Source of the DNA: Ashinkailepas kermadecensis
Taxonomy: Eukaryota; Arthropoda; Thecostraca; Neolepadidae
Assembly (NCBI GenBank): GCA_034440615.1
Contig: JAOTOM010004955.1
Location: forward strand, 468,501 to 532,500
Direction: 5' to 3'
DNA length: 64,000 bases
This document shows, piece after piece, positions 1 through 12,494 of the stretch; position 1 is the first letter of the stretch; the number at the start of each line of letters is the position of its first letter. A program made the position numbers and the translations under genes. The notes below the pieces were generated by a model. It worked only from the letters and a program-made list of their open reading frames with translations. It was not told where the DNA came from and did no database searches.

Positions 1-731
1 AGCGATGGCTTTTGCTGCAAGTGCATCGTGAATGAGACGTAAGGCCTTCGACTGTTTCCCTCCGAAATTTGAACTGTAAGTAAGGGTACAACATAACACG
101 CCAGAGGGATGAGAGGAATTCGTTACCTTGGAATGCAGACTGAGACAGCACATCACTGCCTTTGGCCGACCGTGGCCATGTTTTTGTTGCCTGGAGAACG
201 TTATTTGCAAAAGAACTAATTAGGCTTTTTCAAACGCGACGGAAAAGTATCTTAGCTTCTTCCAAATGCCTATAATTAGTGAGGTATTTTAGGTAGGCAG
301 CGTCTGATGATGTAGTTCGGCAAAAAGGCGCCACATTTTTTCAGCACTGGTTGTTTCAATATTGTCTCCAGTTGAAATATTGTTGTGTGTATGTTGTGTG
401 CCTTGTGGAACCCTATCTAAATCTGAGCATTTTTAACCGGAACCATAGACCGTGGTATTGGATGAGGACGGTATTGGAGTCAAGGTCGTTTTCCCACAGG
501 AGCCGATTTATTGCACACTCCGCGTCAGTTTGCGGTTTCGCCGCTAGGCGGTTTGGAGATCGTGGCATCCAGATATGTTCAAATAAGGAGAATTGTTCAT
601 AGCAATTAGAGAGTAGGCAAGCCTAGATGTCCCTGGCGTTTCAGAACGCGTGAAGTTTTACGCGTGTTCTATGCACTGACTGATGCACAAGATGTTGCGG
701 GTGGAGGCGGATCTATGGTAAACATATGTGG
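1..731. other. unassigned, no gene seen
   Basis: Ordinary mixed-composition sequence. Short open frames (for example 351-602 +) have no recognisable domain and no convincing splice context. No repeat or structured RNA was recognised. Confidence 0.5.
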
Positions 732-910
732 CACGGGTGTTGATTTCTGAAAATTATTGGGAGGGGGAAAATACATGAAGGGAATGAGCAGGCCCAAGTG
801 GATTGGGGGGCACACTCCATGGGGTTCCATGTAAAGTTTAATTGAATTGGGGGCAAAGCCAACATTGAGGAGCACTTGCTCCCACAAAAGTATGTAAAAC
901 AACACCCCTG
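732..910 (+). mobile_element. MITE copy 1 (CAGGGGTGTTG family)
   Basis: About 180 bp with imperfect terminal inverted repeats: it starts CACGGGTGTTG and ends CAACACCCCTG. The interior carries the family blocks ATACATGAAGGGAATGAGCA, a G-rich stretch, a 'CCATG-ggttcCATGT' block, 'gccaacattgaggagcacttg' and 'gtaaaacaacacccc'. Related copies are at 12495-12663, 13225-13405 (inverted) and 43555-43738. No ORF of its own is credible, so it is non-autonomous. No clear target-site duplication was found. Superfamily unknown. Confidence 0.65.
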
Positions 911-1899
911 AAACAAGGCCACTGCCACATCTTTATGCATCTGACATCGCCTGGGATATTAATTCTTCATTTGTAGAGTAACATTCGGTATAATATTGCT
1001 GCTAATATACTCCTTGCATATGAAGACAGATGAAGTTGATTACGAAACGACTTATCGCTGGCCAAGTGTTTCTCCTAATTTCAGTTATCCTGGATAAGCC
1101 TATGATTTCTTAACTGACCTACATTAGCTCACAATTGAAAGCACTATTAAGTTGGGGGTTCATGGACAGTAACTGGACCCGAATGTGAAACTAATTAATA
1201 AATAAAGAAATAAAACAAATATGTGCTATTGGAAACAAAAATTGCCATTTTTTAGGGAAGGCATTAGGACCTGAAACGCTTTCGCGAATATACTATTTAA
1301 GCTTCAAAAGCGTGAATGTAGGGCGGGGCTGGGTCGCTCAGATACAATTGCTTCGCATCTGGCTATGTAGACCGGACCACCTTTGCACTGCACCTTGTCC
1401 CCCCACCCGGCGCTCATGACAAGCTGACTTTGCAGTGATATTAACTGCATGTGCGGGGGAGTAGATTCGCCAGATCTTTGACCCCGCTCCTTATTACTTA
1501 TTAACGGTAGAAATAAACCCATTCATTACATACTGCAGCAGACCGAGGCTACCTCACCTCTTACCACAGGCTCACCTCACACTGCAGGCTCACCTCATAC
1601 TGCAGCAAACCGACATCTATCCGGACGCTGTTGTGTTCGTTCGGTGACACTGCCATGCGGTGTTCGGGTGTCGCACCTGAAGGTTCGGCACGCCGTTGGT
1701 GAGAGACACAGGGGACGGAGAGGCAGCGGCCACCCCCCCCCCCCCCATAAATGAATATGTATCGGATTTTTGCGTCATCTCGTTGCGTAGGACAACACTG
1801 CTTGCAACGTATGTTCCTCTGACCCAAACAGACCACCGTCACCGGAGCGCACAAAACTCACACTTCCCTGCATTGCTCCTTTCTCACAAAATATCGGTG
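911..1899. other. unassigned, no gene seen
   Basis: AT-rich to about 1300, then mixed. There is an uninterrupted C run at 1733-1746. A short direct repeat of 'ctcacctca-actgcag' occurs near 1555-1605. The open frames here, on both strands, do not resemble known proteins. Confidence 0.45.
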
Positions 1900-2330
1900 G
1901 ATGTGCGCAGCAGACTGTTCGCGAGGCAGATCCAGAGCAGGTCAACAGCGGATCCAGAGTGGCGCGGGTCGGTGCCGTCTGAAGCCGGCACGGGACGCCG
2001 ACATGCCTCCAGAGGTCGCACTGCGCAGATAGCGAGAACAGGATGTGGTCCGGGCGCCGGCGACGCGTCACCTTCCTCCAGCGTCGCCGGCGCCTTCGTA
2101 GAGGCGCTTTTCCGGCTGAGTGTGGCGGAGAATGGCCGCAGAGGACAGGGGAGATAGAGCCGGATGAGTAAGAGATAGTGTGACCAGCGCACTTCCAGTG
2201 GCCACGACGGCCCGCGGCCAGTCGTTTCCTGGGCTCGTGCGCTCGCAGGGGCCGAAACTCAACTTCGACATCAAGTGATGCGGATCTGCCAGCCACTGAC
2301 GTCCTGATCCGATTCAGCTTCGTGTAAGTA
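1900..2330 (+). promoter_or_regulatory. CpG-rich block ending in a strong donor-like site
   Basis: GC- and CpG-rich, unlike the AT-rich DNA that follows. At 2324 it ends in GTAAGTAG, a near-consensus 5' splice site. No open frame with a good start codon leads into the site. If it is an exon it would be untranslated (an alternative first exon). This is inference from composition and one splice-like site. Confidence 0.2.
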
Positions 2331-3194
2331 GAATGGCTTGACGCATGCAAGGCTCCCGCTTTCAAGCAAAACTGATCGTTCACAGTATGATCCAGCAGTG
2401 AAGAACTGCTTCTTAGCCAACACAGTGAGAGAAACAGGAAATCATAATTTAGTCTACATTGCTATTTGCGCAAGTTTTAAACAACAAATGTTTCCAGGCT
2501 GTCATTTTACCTTGCATACGATGCCAAAATATTAACATAGTGTACACTATGCTTTATTTGATGCTGCTCGCACGAAACACTCTTACCAAGAAGGAGAAGA
2601 GTTGACGGCGGTGACAAACAGTTTTCAACAAGTGCTATGGTTGTGCATTCCTCCGAGTTCTAAATTTTAAAGGGGCGGAACTTTATTTTTAGGAAATGCG
2701 CTTAAGATACGAAACGTTCTTCAGGCTAGCTGAAGAGCCACCACGAAGATCACTCCGTTGACAGCAATTTTAATCGGCCAAATATAGACCTTAATGCACT
2801 GCAAAATACAGTTGTCCGCCAGCAATATATTGGAGTGCGGGTGGGTTATAGTGCACCAGCGATGTGAATCAGCATTCCAATACTGAAGGAAGGAAAATCA
2901 ACACTCCTCTTGTTAGCGAAAAATATTTTTTTCCGGTTCACCGATTGGTTACCTTGTGGCGCCTGCACCTAAAAAGAAAACAAAGAAGGCAAAGATATAG
3001 CGCATCACTCGTATTCTATAATGATCATTAGTACTGTGGTAAACTTTATCCCACGTAAATCTTTTTGTAATGTGCTGCATTTTTATGTGATTCACTCTGG
3101 TGCCGCGGTGCACTTTTTAGATGGTGCGCTTGCATACCGCGGTACACTTTTGATATGGTGACTTCGTCCACCGGATTCACCCACTACATATCTG
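2331..3194. other. unassigned AT-rich DNA
   Basis: No ORF with recognisable domains and no clear tandem repeat. A small duplicated phrase ('ccgcggt-cacttttTAGATGGTG' and 'accgcggtacacttttgatatggtg') lies at about 3099-3162. Confidence 0.4.
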
Positions 3195-3272
3195 GCGCGC
3201 TGACTCGAGCCCTGTCTTTCCAAGACAGGAGAGACCAATTCAGGCCGGCGCTCCCGCCAACTGCGCTACCCA
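3195..3272 (-). repeat. tRNA-like sequence, probable SINE head
   Basis: Read on the - strand, it has an A-box-like TAGCGCAGTTGGCGGGAGCG (plus-strand 3249-3268) and, about 40 nt downstream, a B-box-like GGGCTCGAGTCA (plus-strand 3201-3212). These are spaced like an internal pol III promoter. An arm-like 'CCTGTCTTggAAAGACAGG' lies between them. The flanks do not pair as an acceptor stem, so a functional tRNA is unlikely and a tRNA-derived SINE is preferred. Confidence 0.45.
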
Positions 3273-3284
3273 CAAGCAAACGGT

Positions 3285-4084
3285 GGAACGTTAACACATG
3301 TGGCGCGCATGAAATGGCCGTGACGTGTGGCTGTGTTGAGGTACTCCCGATATTATTCGGTAGTAGGCGTGGAATGTGCGCAGGGTAAAAGGCAACGTCC
3401 GAATTAAGTTCATATGGAAATGTGGGGAGATGTGCGTTTTGTCCGTTCCCGGCACTGTGGATTGCTGCGAAACTCAGAGAAACTGCGTCACATGTAGCTC
3501 CGTTGCACCACCAGATGAGGCGGCATTAAAATGTGATATTTTTTTAATTATCGATGATGGTCGCTGCCTATCGGTGTTCTGTGCCTCTCACTAACGGCGT
3601 GAGAAACGTTGCAGTTGAACTGTGGCTGTCCGTACGGCCGAGACTCAGCGCTAGCCAGCGTTCCCCACACACTTTGAATTGATGAGCTGAAATATTATCA
3701 GTGTTCAACTGTTTGAATATCAAGAGGAAGGTGGTGATAGCCAACCGTGCTTGCTGTGACATCCTGTAGTGTCGCATGTCAGTGACCAAACCTCATCAAC
3801 ACCGGCGAAATGTTTGGCTGCTGCCGCCTCTTCCTTCCCCTTGACATCCGAGAAGCTCATGAACTCTTACCCGATCTTTCCTGAGGAAAATACCTACCAT
3901 GCCCTTATCTAACCATATCAGGTAAAATAGTTTTGCAACATGTTTGGTGGATTACTTCGGTCCGGTTAATCACAAACAGCGGGTGTTTTCTAATGGTGAA
4001 TGACTCGAGTGGAGCAGGGTTCGGTCTCGAACGCCAGGGGAAGGTAGTCGGTCACCAACGCTCTTCGCTCTGTCGGTTGATGAC
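3285..4084. other. unassigned, no gene seen
   Basis: Mixed-composition sequence with short, unrecognised open frames only. Confidence 0.35.
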
Positions 4085-4325
4085 TCTTCAATCACAATTC
4101 AAATCGGTAGCTTACATTTTACTGACGACCTCAACATCCATCACAAAATTTCCACCTCCGGGATATCAAGAGTAATGCAGGATGACCTCAACTGGCTTGG
4201 TAAATGGTAAGCAGATTGCAAAGCTCAATTTTGTCAAATGCGTATTCGCAATAACTTAACAAGAAACCCATTTGACCAGCTACAAATTAAAGCTATCGAG
4301 CTCAAAGACGTCTTTTCCAAACGTG
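4085..4325 (+). pseudogene. possible LINE reverse-transcriptase fragment
   Basis: Frame-shifted conceptual reading gives a 'FTDDLNIHHKIS...' segment followed by 'MQDDLNWLGKW' and a Q/N/K-rich stretch. This resembles the 'FADDT..i....lq.dL..L..W' core of LINE reverse transcriptases, but the second catalytic context is weak and several frames are needed. It is too short and decayed to classify. A chance match is possible. Confidence 0.3.
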
Positions 4326-4770
4326 ATCTTGGTTAGAGGTGGTTAGAGCTGGACAGTTAACATGCATTCGGGAAGCACATAAACCGCTATCGCATTTGTA
4401 TCTGTAGTTGTATTTATTCCTACATCAAAATGCCTCCTCTTGTGTAAAGTAGCTATGCATGTTTGTGCCGTCACAATAACCTGAAGTCTTGCATCAAGAC
4501 ACCATCGATTACAAAGGATAAAGTCTGCCCAGGGCGACCATACCAGCCGTAACGGCGACACGTTTTTAAACCTGAAGAGGACCAAGATGAAAGCGAAGGT
4601 GTGAGGATAAGGAGGTTCGGTTAAGCACAATGCGCTGTACCACAGGTAGGCGGGTCAGTGATGATGACCTAAGTGATGCTTCGTTTCGAACGTCCGAAAA
4701 CAAATGTTCTCGCATTTGCCACAGACTGCGTTGCACATCAACTTTGTGGTCAGCAAATGTCAGGTGGCAT

Positions 4771-4905
4771 AAGGTGGCAGGTGTGATGGTGCAAGGCGGC
4801 AGGTGTGATGGTGCAAGGTGGCAGGTGTGATGGTGCAAGGCGGCAGATGTTATGGTGCAAGGAGGCAAGTGTGATGGTGCAAGGTGGCAGGGGTGGTGAT
4901 GCAAG
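4771..4905. repeat. 22-bp minisatellite, ~6 copies
   Basis: Tandem units of GGCAGGTGTGATGGTGCAAG plus 2 bp, with 'gatggtgcaagg' recurring every 22 bp (4785, 4807 and so on). The His/Pro-rich frames across it on the - strand are products of the repeat, not genes. Confidence 0.9.
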
Positions 4906-5182
4906 CTCTTCAAACTGGCAAAACTCCTGGACAGCTGAATGCGGAACTCATTTTGGCGGCACATTTCGGATTCGGCGTATTTTTGGTGCAATGACTTCAT
5001 TTCTGGAACGGCGACGGCGACTTCATTTCTGAAATGGGCACCAGAGAAGCATGATAGGGCTAACCACAAGTTATTCATGTGGCTAGTCTCCCACAACCAT
5101 ACATCTCGGCTGTAGCCCATCACAACTTTTTATAATTATTTAACATTATGATTCTTTCCAGTGCAAGACTGTATTAAACGGG

Positions 5183-5406
5183 TACGGTGCAGACACTCCA
5201 AACTTTAAAATGCCTACGGTGTAAACAATTCGAGCTTTACAGTATGCACGGCGTAGACAATTTGAACTTCAAAATATGCACGGTGAGGACAAGTCGAACT
5301 TCAAGTGTGTACGGTATAGACAATTCGAACTTTAGATTGCGTACGGGGTAAACACTCCAAATTGTAAAAGGTATACGTTGTAGACACTTCGAGCTTTAAA
5401 GTTGCA
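5183..5406. repeat. 32-bp degenerate tandem repeat, 7 copies
   Basis: The motif TACGGTGTAGACAATTCGAA recurs at about 5183, 5215, 5247, 5279, 5310, 5342 and 5374, a period of 31-32 bp. Units differ by several substitutions each, so the array is old. It is AT-rich compared with the window's other minisatellites. Confidence 0.85.
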
Positions 5407-5484
5407 TTGCTGCGTTGGACCCAGGAATGCCATCCACTAAAATGCAGTCAATGTCCACCAAATGTCTGGTGGATCAAATACATA

Positions 5485-5579
5485 TCAGTATATGTCATTA
5501 TTATTATGTCAGTATATGTCATTATTATTATGTCAGTACATGTCATTATTATTATGTCAGTATATGTCATTATTATTGA
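5485..5579. repeat. 24-bp minisatellite, 4 copies
   Basis: Near-identical units of TCAGTATATGTCATTATTAT plus TATG. The period of three times eight creates a spurious open frame. Confidence 0.9.
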
Positions 5580-5835
5580 TAGGAAAAGTCATATGCACGA
5601 ATGACCACGAACATGAGGACAGCTAATTCCTCTGATCAGCGTAGAAGAGACAAAATGGTGATACGTTTGTGCTTTTTGGCACGACCTGAAAGAAATAACC
5701 ACCCCAATAAGCACTGCAAGCAATAGATCAGGAATTTTCACACGAGCAAAATCCGGTGCGATTCGAAACCGTACTTAAGGCTCAGCAGGTTGGCACCAAT
5801 CCCAGTAATATTTGGAGACAACACCGGTAGAAGCC

Positions 5836-6108
5836 CAGCCCCGACTCCTCGGCTCCTCGGTCACCACGGACAGCATGACCGTGGTGTCCATGCTGTCACT
5901 ATGACGGCATGACTTCGTGGTCTCCACCGACAGCCTGACCGACTCTTCGGCTCCTCGGTCACCTCCAATGACCTGGCCGACTCCTCGGTCACCACCGACG
6001 GCCAGGCCCACTCCTCAACTCCTTGGTCACCACCAACGGCCTGGTAGACTCCTCGGCTCCTCGGTCACCACCGACAGCCTGGCCGACTCCTCGGTCACCT
6101 CCCACTCT
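5836..6108. repeat. degenerate GC-rich repeat block
   Basis: Variants of 'gactCCTCGGCTCCTCGGTCACCacc-gaCAGCCTGGcc' recur irregularly (spacing roughly 40-45 bp). Frames through it on both strands are low complexity and not considered coding. Confidence 0.75.
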
Positions 6109-7471
6109 GGAGGAGATGATGCGGCGATTGTGTATATGACTTTGGAGGGATCGTTTTTGGTTTGTTGTATTCCGTCACTACCAGACCGATCAGCACTGGC
6201 TTTCCTCTCGCCCATGTGCTTTAGATTCCACATATGACGCTATGTAGTTGCATCCCCAAATGACTGGAGGCCTCATGGAAGCTTCAGAGCTATATACATG
6301 TATTTCCTTCATACATACCTTGCCGTCCACCGTTTCCACCATTCCATCGATTTCACCAAGAGTGACGCGGGGAAGAGCACTATTTGCCACAGGCTGTAGG
6401 AAATCAATACGAAGGTAAGACTTGCCAATCGCCCGACCCGCCCTACTGGCTCGTCTTCCCAAATGCTACTCTTCTCATCGATTCCTGTATTGTGAGTATT
6501 AACATTGACAGTAGATGGTAGAGCGAACGCGACGGGTAAACACGAGCCACCGCCAGCTCAGTTTCCGCGGGCGGCAGGTCGCGCACTAAATCCCTCAACT
6601 GTCTGACTGTCGACCAGAGGTGGCGGCCCGCTAATTGGAAGCAATAGGCGCCGTAATGAAGGCCTGCGCGCCTGCCTGCATTGCGACTCCGCAGCGGTGC
6701 CGACGTCAGTGCCGACGGCATCAGTGGTGGTGCCGCCGACGTCATCAGTGGCGTCACTGGGGCGGCACGTGGTTAGCCCTCCCTCGTTGACCCCGTCCTC
6801 GCGGCGAGCAGGTCGTCAGAACTGCCCTCGCTGGACTGGTGTGCTGGCAGGCGGACGCTCAGTCTGGCCTGAACCCAGCGACGGCGTTTCATTGAAGTGA
6901 TTGACCGCGGTCCGGCGGTTGAATTTTCCCTGATCGCTCCACTTGGTGCGGCTGCACTGAGAGGCATGGCGTAGTTGTTAATCTTCGCAACAACTTTCCT
7001 CCAGAAAGCTTTCCAGAGGCTAGTGTATTCTGACAAAAAGTATATTCTATTCTATATAGTCTATTCTGACAATAGTGATGATTATGAGTTGCATCACCTC
7101 GTCCTGAATGGATTCAGTATTCCGGTCAGCATTCAGATGATGTATTAATGGCAGGGTGTCAGCAGTTTTTGGTCGCCCTAAGTGTATCCGACTTCCGGCT
7201 TCAAAAAGTATATGGAAACTACCCAAAGTACTCAAAACAGTACCGTGCTCAATTTCATCATGACCATCCAAGTGCAGGTCACTCTGAACCCCGGTAACAC
7301 TAGGAGTGAAACTTTGGCCCAAAACGTTGGGAGTTCAAGTACCTTCAAAATCGATATCATCTAGCCTGCAGAATTCATTCTAGCACGCGACCAAAAGGTG
7401 TCTGCGTGACAGTACAAAGCATGTGGCGATTCTCCCTAAGCGACACGTAGTGTCTGTGCCAATGTTGGCCG
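6109..7471. other. unassigned, no gene seen
   Basis: A GC-rich patch with 'gtgccgacgtcagtgccgac' type repeats lies near 6690-6760. Around it is mixed sequence with unrecognised short frames. Short 'tattctattctatat' repetition lies near 7040-7070. Confidence 0.4.
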
Positions 7472-8056
7472 ATCGCCACACAGGGAGTGTCGCCGCCACA
7501 CATGGAGTGTCACCGCTACACAGGGAGTGCCGCCACCACACAGGGAGTGTCGCCACCACTCGCCACCACACAGGGAGTGTCGCCGCCACACAGGGAGTGC
7601 CGCCGCCACACAAGGAGTGTCGCCGCTACACAGGGAGTGTCGCCGCCACACATGGAGTGTCGCCGCTACACAGGGAGTGTCGCCGCCACACAGGGAGTGT
7701 CGCCGCCACACAGGGAGTGTCGCCGCCACACATGGAGTGTCTCCGCCACACAGGGAGTGTCGCCGCCACACATGGAGTGTCGCCGCCACACATGGAGTGT
7801 CGCCGCTACACTGGGAGTGTCGCCGCTACACAGGGAGTGTCGCCGCTACACAGGGAGTGTCGCCGCCACACATGGAGTGTCGCCGCCACACAGGGAGTGT
7901 CGCCGCCACACAGGAAGTGCCGCCGCCACACAGGGAGTGCCGCCACCACACAGGGAGTGTCGCCGCCACACAGGGAGTGTCGCCGCCACACATGGAGTGT
8001 CGCCGCCACACAGGGAGTGTCGCCGCCACACAGGAAGTGCCGCCACACAGGGAGTA
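7472..8056. repeat. 20-bp minisatellite, ~29 copies
   Basis: Consensus CGCCGCCACACAGGGAGTGT, with point variants (CATGGAGTGT, CCGCTACA, AGGAAGTGC). Because 20 is not a multiple of three, each reading frame cycles through all phases. This yields several overlapping T/G/S/V/R/H-rich frames on both strands, none considered a gene. Confidence 0.97.
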
Positions 8057-8480
8057 CCGACTGCCGACAGGGGCAGGCAGGTGGGCGCACCTGTTGACAG
8101 TCCGGTCGGCCTGTCCGCGCCTGCACGTGAGCCGCGTTCCCCGCCGCTGCAGCGGCCGGTGCGCCAAACGCGCTGTCACGCTCCGACGACGTCAAATGCG
8201 GCCGACGCCCCGCCCCGCCCCGTCCCCGGCGGCCGGCGACAACACACTGGCGCCGGTCACCGGCGGGTCAAGGGCGGCGGCGGCGCCGTCACGCCTGTCT
8301 GCCGCCGCCGGGAGGGGCTCGGGTCACGCTCCGCTCGCCACCCGGTGGCCGGCGGCCGGCAGGTGACGCGGCCACCCCCTCCCCGCCCCCTCGCCGCGCG
8401 CGTCGACGGAGCGTGAGAAGGCCCGGTTGGCCGGCGGCGGTGCGGTGCAGGCGCATTCTGCGTGGCGGCGTGTGTTTCGG
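8057..8480. other. CpG-dense block
   Basis: Very GC-rich with many CG dinucleotides directly after the 20-bp array. No exon could be defined. It may be a CpG island or GC-rich spacer. Confidence 0.4.
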
Positions 8481-8924
8481 CGCGTTCGCGGCTCCGACGA
8501 GAGGCATGCCGGCCTTGTTTGCGTTCAGGTGTGCACCGTTTGGCGCAAAACCGCGCGTGAAACGGCGGGCAATGTGTTCTCGTTGCGGACCATCACCTCA
8601 TGTATCTGATGCTTTTTGTCGATGTCCAGTTCTTCCGACAGCAGTACCGGCGCATCGTCGCCAACCGTCACTGTGGCTACGAAGCTGGCACATATTAGCT
8701 GGTCTCATTTGCCAATGTTATGCACAGAACACAGCTAAGCGATCCTTCCTGGAAAACGCCGATAGGACAGGACAGGACAGGTGTGGTTCGCGACAACGCA
8801 GTACCACCATTACCACATATAGCCCAGGCTAGGCTTTTGGCGGCTGCCGATACCCTGCTCTGAGGAAAGCTCTGTTAAACCGTAGAGGGGAGGGTCCACT
8901 CCCACTCCCAGCACCTATTGTGGT

Positions 8925-9011
8925 CCGTCATGAATATTGGGGGAGGAAATGACGTCATTGGGGACCGAAGCCAACATTCTGAGAGGGTGATGACCCTCAA
9001 AAGTACATCTG
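8925..9011 (+). repeat. possible diverged MITE fragment
   Basis: 'gaatattgggggaggaaatga' and 'gccaacattctgagaggg-tgatgaccctcaaaagtaca' echo the interior of the 732-910 MITE family. The termini are absent, so it is a fragment at best. Confidence 0.3.
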
Positions 9012-9431
9012 GTGATTCCCCCAATTCTCTTGCACCTGGTGCTGAAACATTAACATCTCATTTAGTTCGCCCCATTTGAACATTGAGTCAAATTGGCTTT
9101 CACAGTCACTGAGAATACTCGACGGGTGGGGCACACGTTTCGGTGCTGATGCCTGCAAGTGGCTGTAGAACACTCCACAGTGCGCTTGCTTCCTAAATCA
9201 CGTTGGAACTGCGACTATGGATCTTCCCAGATCGCTGATGGACTAGGACTTGCACCCGGACAATGCATATCCAGCGCTGTTTGCGGCCGATCTGGCGGTG
9301 GGGTTATCTCAGCTGCTGTCGAGGCGTTCTTATGTATCGCATAGAGATGCCTTCGACAGGAGCGACTGTATCCCATGGCCACATGGAGGTGTGAAGAAAC
9401 TATTGCCCCACTGATCCCCGTGTAGCCCGGC

Positions 9432-9590
9432 CGGAGGACCACGATCCTGCCGGAGGACCATGGTCTGGCCGGAGGGCCACGGCCCGGCCGGAGGACCATG
9501 GTCTGGCCGGAGGACCACGGTCCGACCGGAGGACCACGGTCTGGCCGGAGGACCACGGTCCGGCCGGAAGACCACGGTCCGGCCGGTGTT
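9432..9590. repeat. 19-bp minisatellite, ~8 copies
   Basis: Units of CCGGAGGACCACGGTCTGG with transitions (catggt, cccggc, tccgac). Overlapping Pro/Arg/Gly-rich frames on the - strand are artefacts. Confidence 0.92.
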
Positions 9591-10254
9591 GGACACCATC
9601 TGATTGGACGAATCCGCAATATGCAGCAACGAGTTCAGAGTACGCCGGCGCGGTAACAACATGGGCGCGTATTTTGACATGCATTGTACCACACGCGTGA
9701 AATCACGTGGACCGCCACAGGCGCAGTACGTCACACCCGCTCATTCGATCACATCGGGCAGCACGCCAGTCTGACGTCACTGGGCTACGTGCACGTCAAT
9801 AGATGGCGGGTGTGCGCTGCTGCGTGCATGAATGTCGGCGGCGTTCGCCGGAGCTCATGTCGGCAGGAGATCAGTGTGCAGACGTGGGCTGTCTGGAGCA
9901 CACAGTGGAGTCGGTACGGACAGTCACAGTGCTAAAATCAGCCGTGAAGACTCACGACATCGCAGGCGCGCGGTGCCTCACATTGTCCCCCTCTCTCTCT
10001 CTGATTGACCGTTAGGACGACACCTCCCTCCTCCATCGCCCTCTTCAGCATGGGGCAGCCTATTCATTCAGCACGGGTGCCAACACGAACCCCGACCACC
10101 CCAACAGAGCCAGATAGGAGCGTCGCACGATGCTGCCACGTACCGACTCGTGCTTTGTTCAAGGCCTATGCAAATTGGCTGGGTATTTTACATCATCGCT
10201 GTCCATTACCCATTTACGGCCATCATCGGTGTTGTTTTTCAACCGTTCACTTCC
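9591..10254. other. unassigned, no gene seen
   Basis: Mixed sequence with no recognisable coding region, and a short CT microsatellite near 9988-10003. Confidence 0.4.
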
Positions 10255-10400
10255 CTCTCGAGGCCTGACGGCGGCCGCGCCGGCCTCTGCCGGCGTTCTC
10301 GCAGCATTAGCTTCAATTGATGAGAAATAGACCAAATTAGCCGGCGGGCGGCAATATGCATTCGTTAAAAGTGGATTATCCAATCTGCTGGCACCCTCCG
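10255..10400. promoter_or_regulatory. candidate regulatory block with homeodomain-like sites
   Basis: Non-repetitive and without ORFs. It contains a cluster of ATTAG/CAATTGA/AAATTAG, an octamer-like ATATGCATTCG and GGATTA within about 100 bp, set in GC-rich DNA. Candidate only: such short motifs occur by chance and no conservation test was possible. Confidence 0.2.
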
Positions 10401-12115
10401 ACCCGGCCCTCTGACGACGGGTGGGGCGGGCCGCACAGATTGGGGCCGTGCAGCCGCTGGGGCCGACCGCCGCACTGGCGCTGGGGCCTCGACTAGGGCG
10501 TCCTCCGGTATCGCGGCACGTACACTGCCAGTCGGCTGGCGTTCCACCACCACGGCGGCAACGATCGTTGTCCAGCGAACACAACTCCGAACTGCCGCCG
10601 TCACCAGACCACTGACTGATCCAGGATTTCGCTCAGAGAGAGAGGGGGCGTGATTTTGAGGGGCGCAATTTTTATGAAGGGACGCCGTTGATTGAGACAA
10701 GTTTAACTCGAGGGTTCTGGGGGACGTTTCCTACCTGGAGGCGCGACTTCGGCTCACAAATTCACTGGAGCTTCCTGAAGAGGCACTCCACCTCTACGGG
10801 GGCACCTTTCGGGTGCCGAAGGGTCGGGAAGCGATCGCCCCCTCAGCTCACTCACCTTGGATCGCCCCTCGTCAGACGGCGATGTGGTCCGATGACTAAA
10901 ATCGTGGACGGGCCATATCCGGGCACCGCAAGTACCCCATATATCGGCTTCTGTCTTCCGCAGGGAAACCGTTGTCGGATTCCTTTGGTTCGCACGATGG
11001 ACCATAGGACTGCAAAACTTGGCACCGAAGTATGGCTAAAGCTCCGTCATATGGCCACCCTCTGGCATATCTGGTCACTACTCGTCCCAAGGGTCTAAGT
11101 ATGTGCCGAAGCATTTCCCCACAGAACCTACATAATATAACTTTGTCTCCCTTGAAAATTCAACAACAGATCCAAGGCTTTTAAATCGCGCTGACACACA
11201 CATGTGCTTTTTTAACGTAAGCTGACGTGAAGCGACGTGAAGACACTGAAAATGGCGAGAAGGGTGAGTAAACTTTAACGGACGCCTAATTTTGAAAAGA
11301 TCTTGATACTGTATCGGAGGCATGTGATTCTTCATCTCAGGTATGCATTTCAGCAAAATGCAAATTTCTTACTCCTCACATAGGTAGGTATGTATACATT
11401 AGAGGTGGCAAATGTAAGGACCGAAAGTCCGGTCAAAAAGCTTGGTCAGGACCGGCGGATTTATTGACTGTTTTTATAAAAGATATATGCCGGTCTTTCA
11501 ACCTGCCTGGCAGTTCATTGTTTTATTTTCATCAGCGTAAAATTATGGAGAGCACTAATCATGAAAATAATCCGGCAACTTGTGGCGCACATTTCAGCAT
11601 TCCAGCCAGCAATTTCATGTGTATTTAACAAGTTGACGATACCTTTTTAAAGATTTCCAATGAATCTGGAATGATAATGGCATGAAACAGAAGACAGTTA
11701 ATGCTATTGGTTGATGGGTTAAACGTATCCATGATATGCAGTGTTCAGAAGTATGGCTTGCCGCAACAATAAGCCCAATAATGTCGATTAGTTTCACTAG
11801 ATATCAAACAGTAGGATATGGTCGGTACCAGGCTAAAATTATCACTACATAGTATAAGACTAGCATTGTAGCACATTGTATTAAGATCATGCACCAATGC
11901 CATTGCTTTTTGTGCATGGCTGCATATGCAAGGAACATCTTTGTCTTCGATTTGTAATCAGATTGTCCGTCCTACTACCAGTCGTTCGCCGTTTGGTCTA
12001 CACTTGCTGTTGCTGCTACAAATACTACACTTGCTGATATTAAGAGGATTTGGCGTGAGCTATATGCTGCCGAGCACAAACATTCACGCTATGAATCATT
12101 AATGACGCATTGATA
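10401..12115. other. unassigned; GC-rich then AT-rich
   Basis: From 10401 to 10690 GC-rich. From 10690 to 10900 a C-rich block of degenerate short repeats ('ctggaggcgcgactt', 'ctgaagaggcactcc', 'gaagcgatcgccccct') like those inside other elements here. From about 11100 AT-rich with no recognisable gene. Confidence 0.4.
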
Positions 12116-12494
12116 TCATGGATCATGTACGCCTGGATTGGAAACCAACAGCTGTTTGCGTATCAGCCCACCTAGCGGAGGGTAAGTAAAAACACAGAAA
12201 CGCGGCCGGTTTTAGGCCGTGCGCCTATGGGAGTTCAGGGTACGCATTTCGTAATGGCATTTTTCCCAATTGATTCAGCCATCCCGGGAGGATTGCATCA
12301 GCCTTTCATGATACATAATTGATCAAGGAACCTTACCGTTCTTTCCTTATTGATTTATTACGCTCCGTTCAGAAGTTGTCGTGGTGCGAAGTGAAGACAT
12401 TTGTGAGAGGGAGCCCACCTCGCCCCAAGGATCGGCTCACCGATGTTGATATCTTGATGATCTTTATCTCCTATCTCTCTATCTTTATCTTAAT

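Noticed and set aside
7423..8416. Overlapping 200-300-residue frames in three phases
   Set aside because: Products of the 20-bp minisatellite, whose period is not a multiple of three; no domain or splice evidence.
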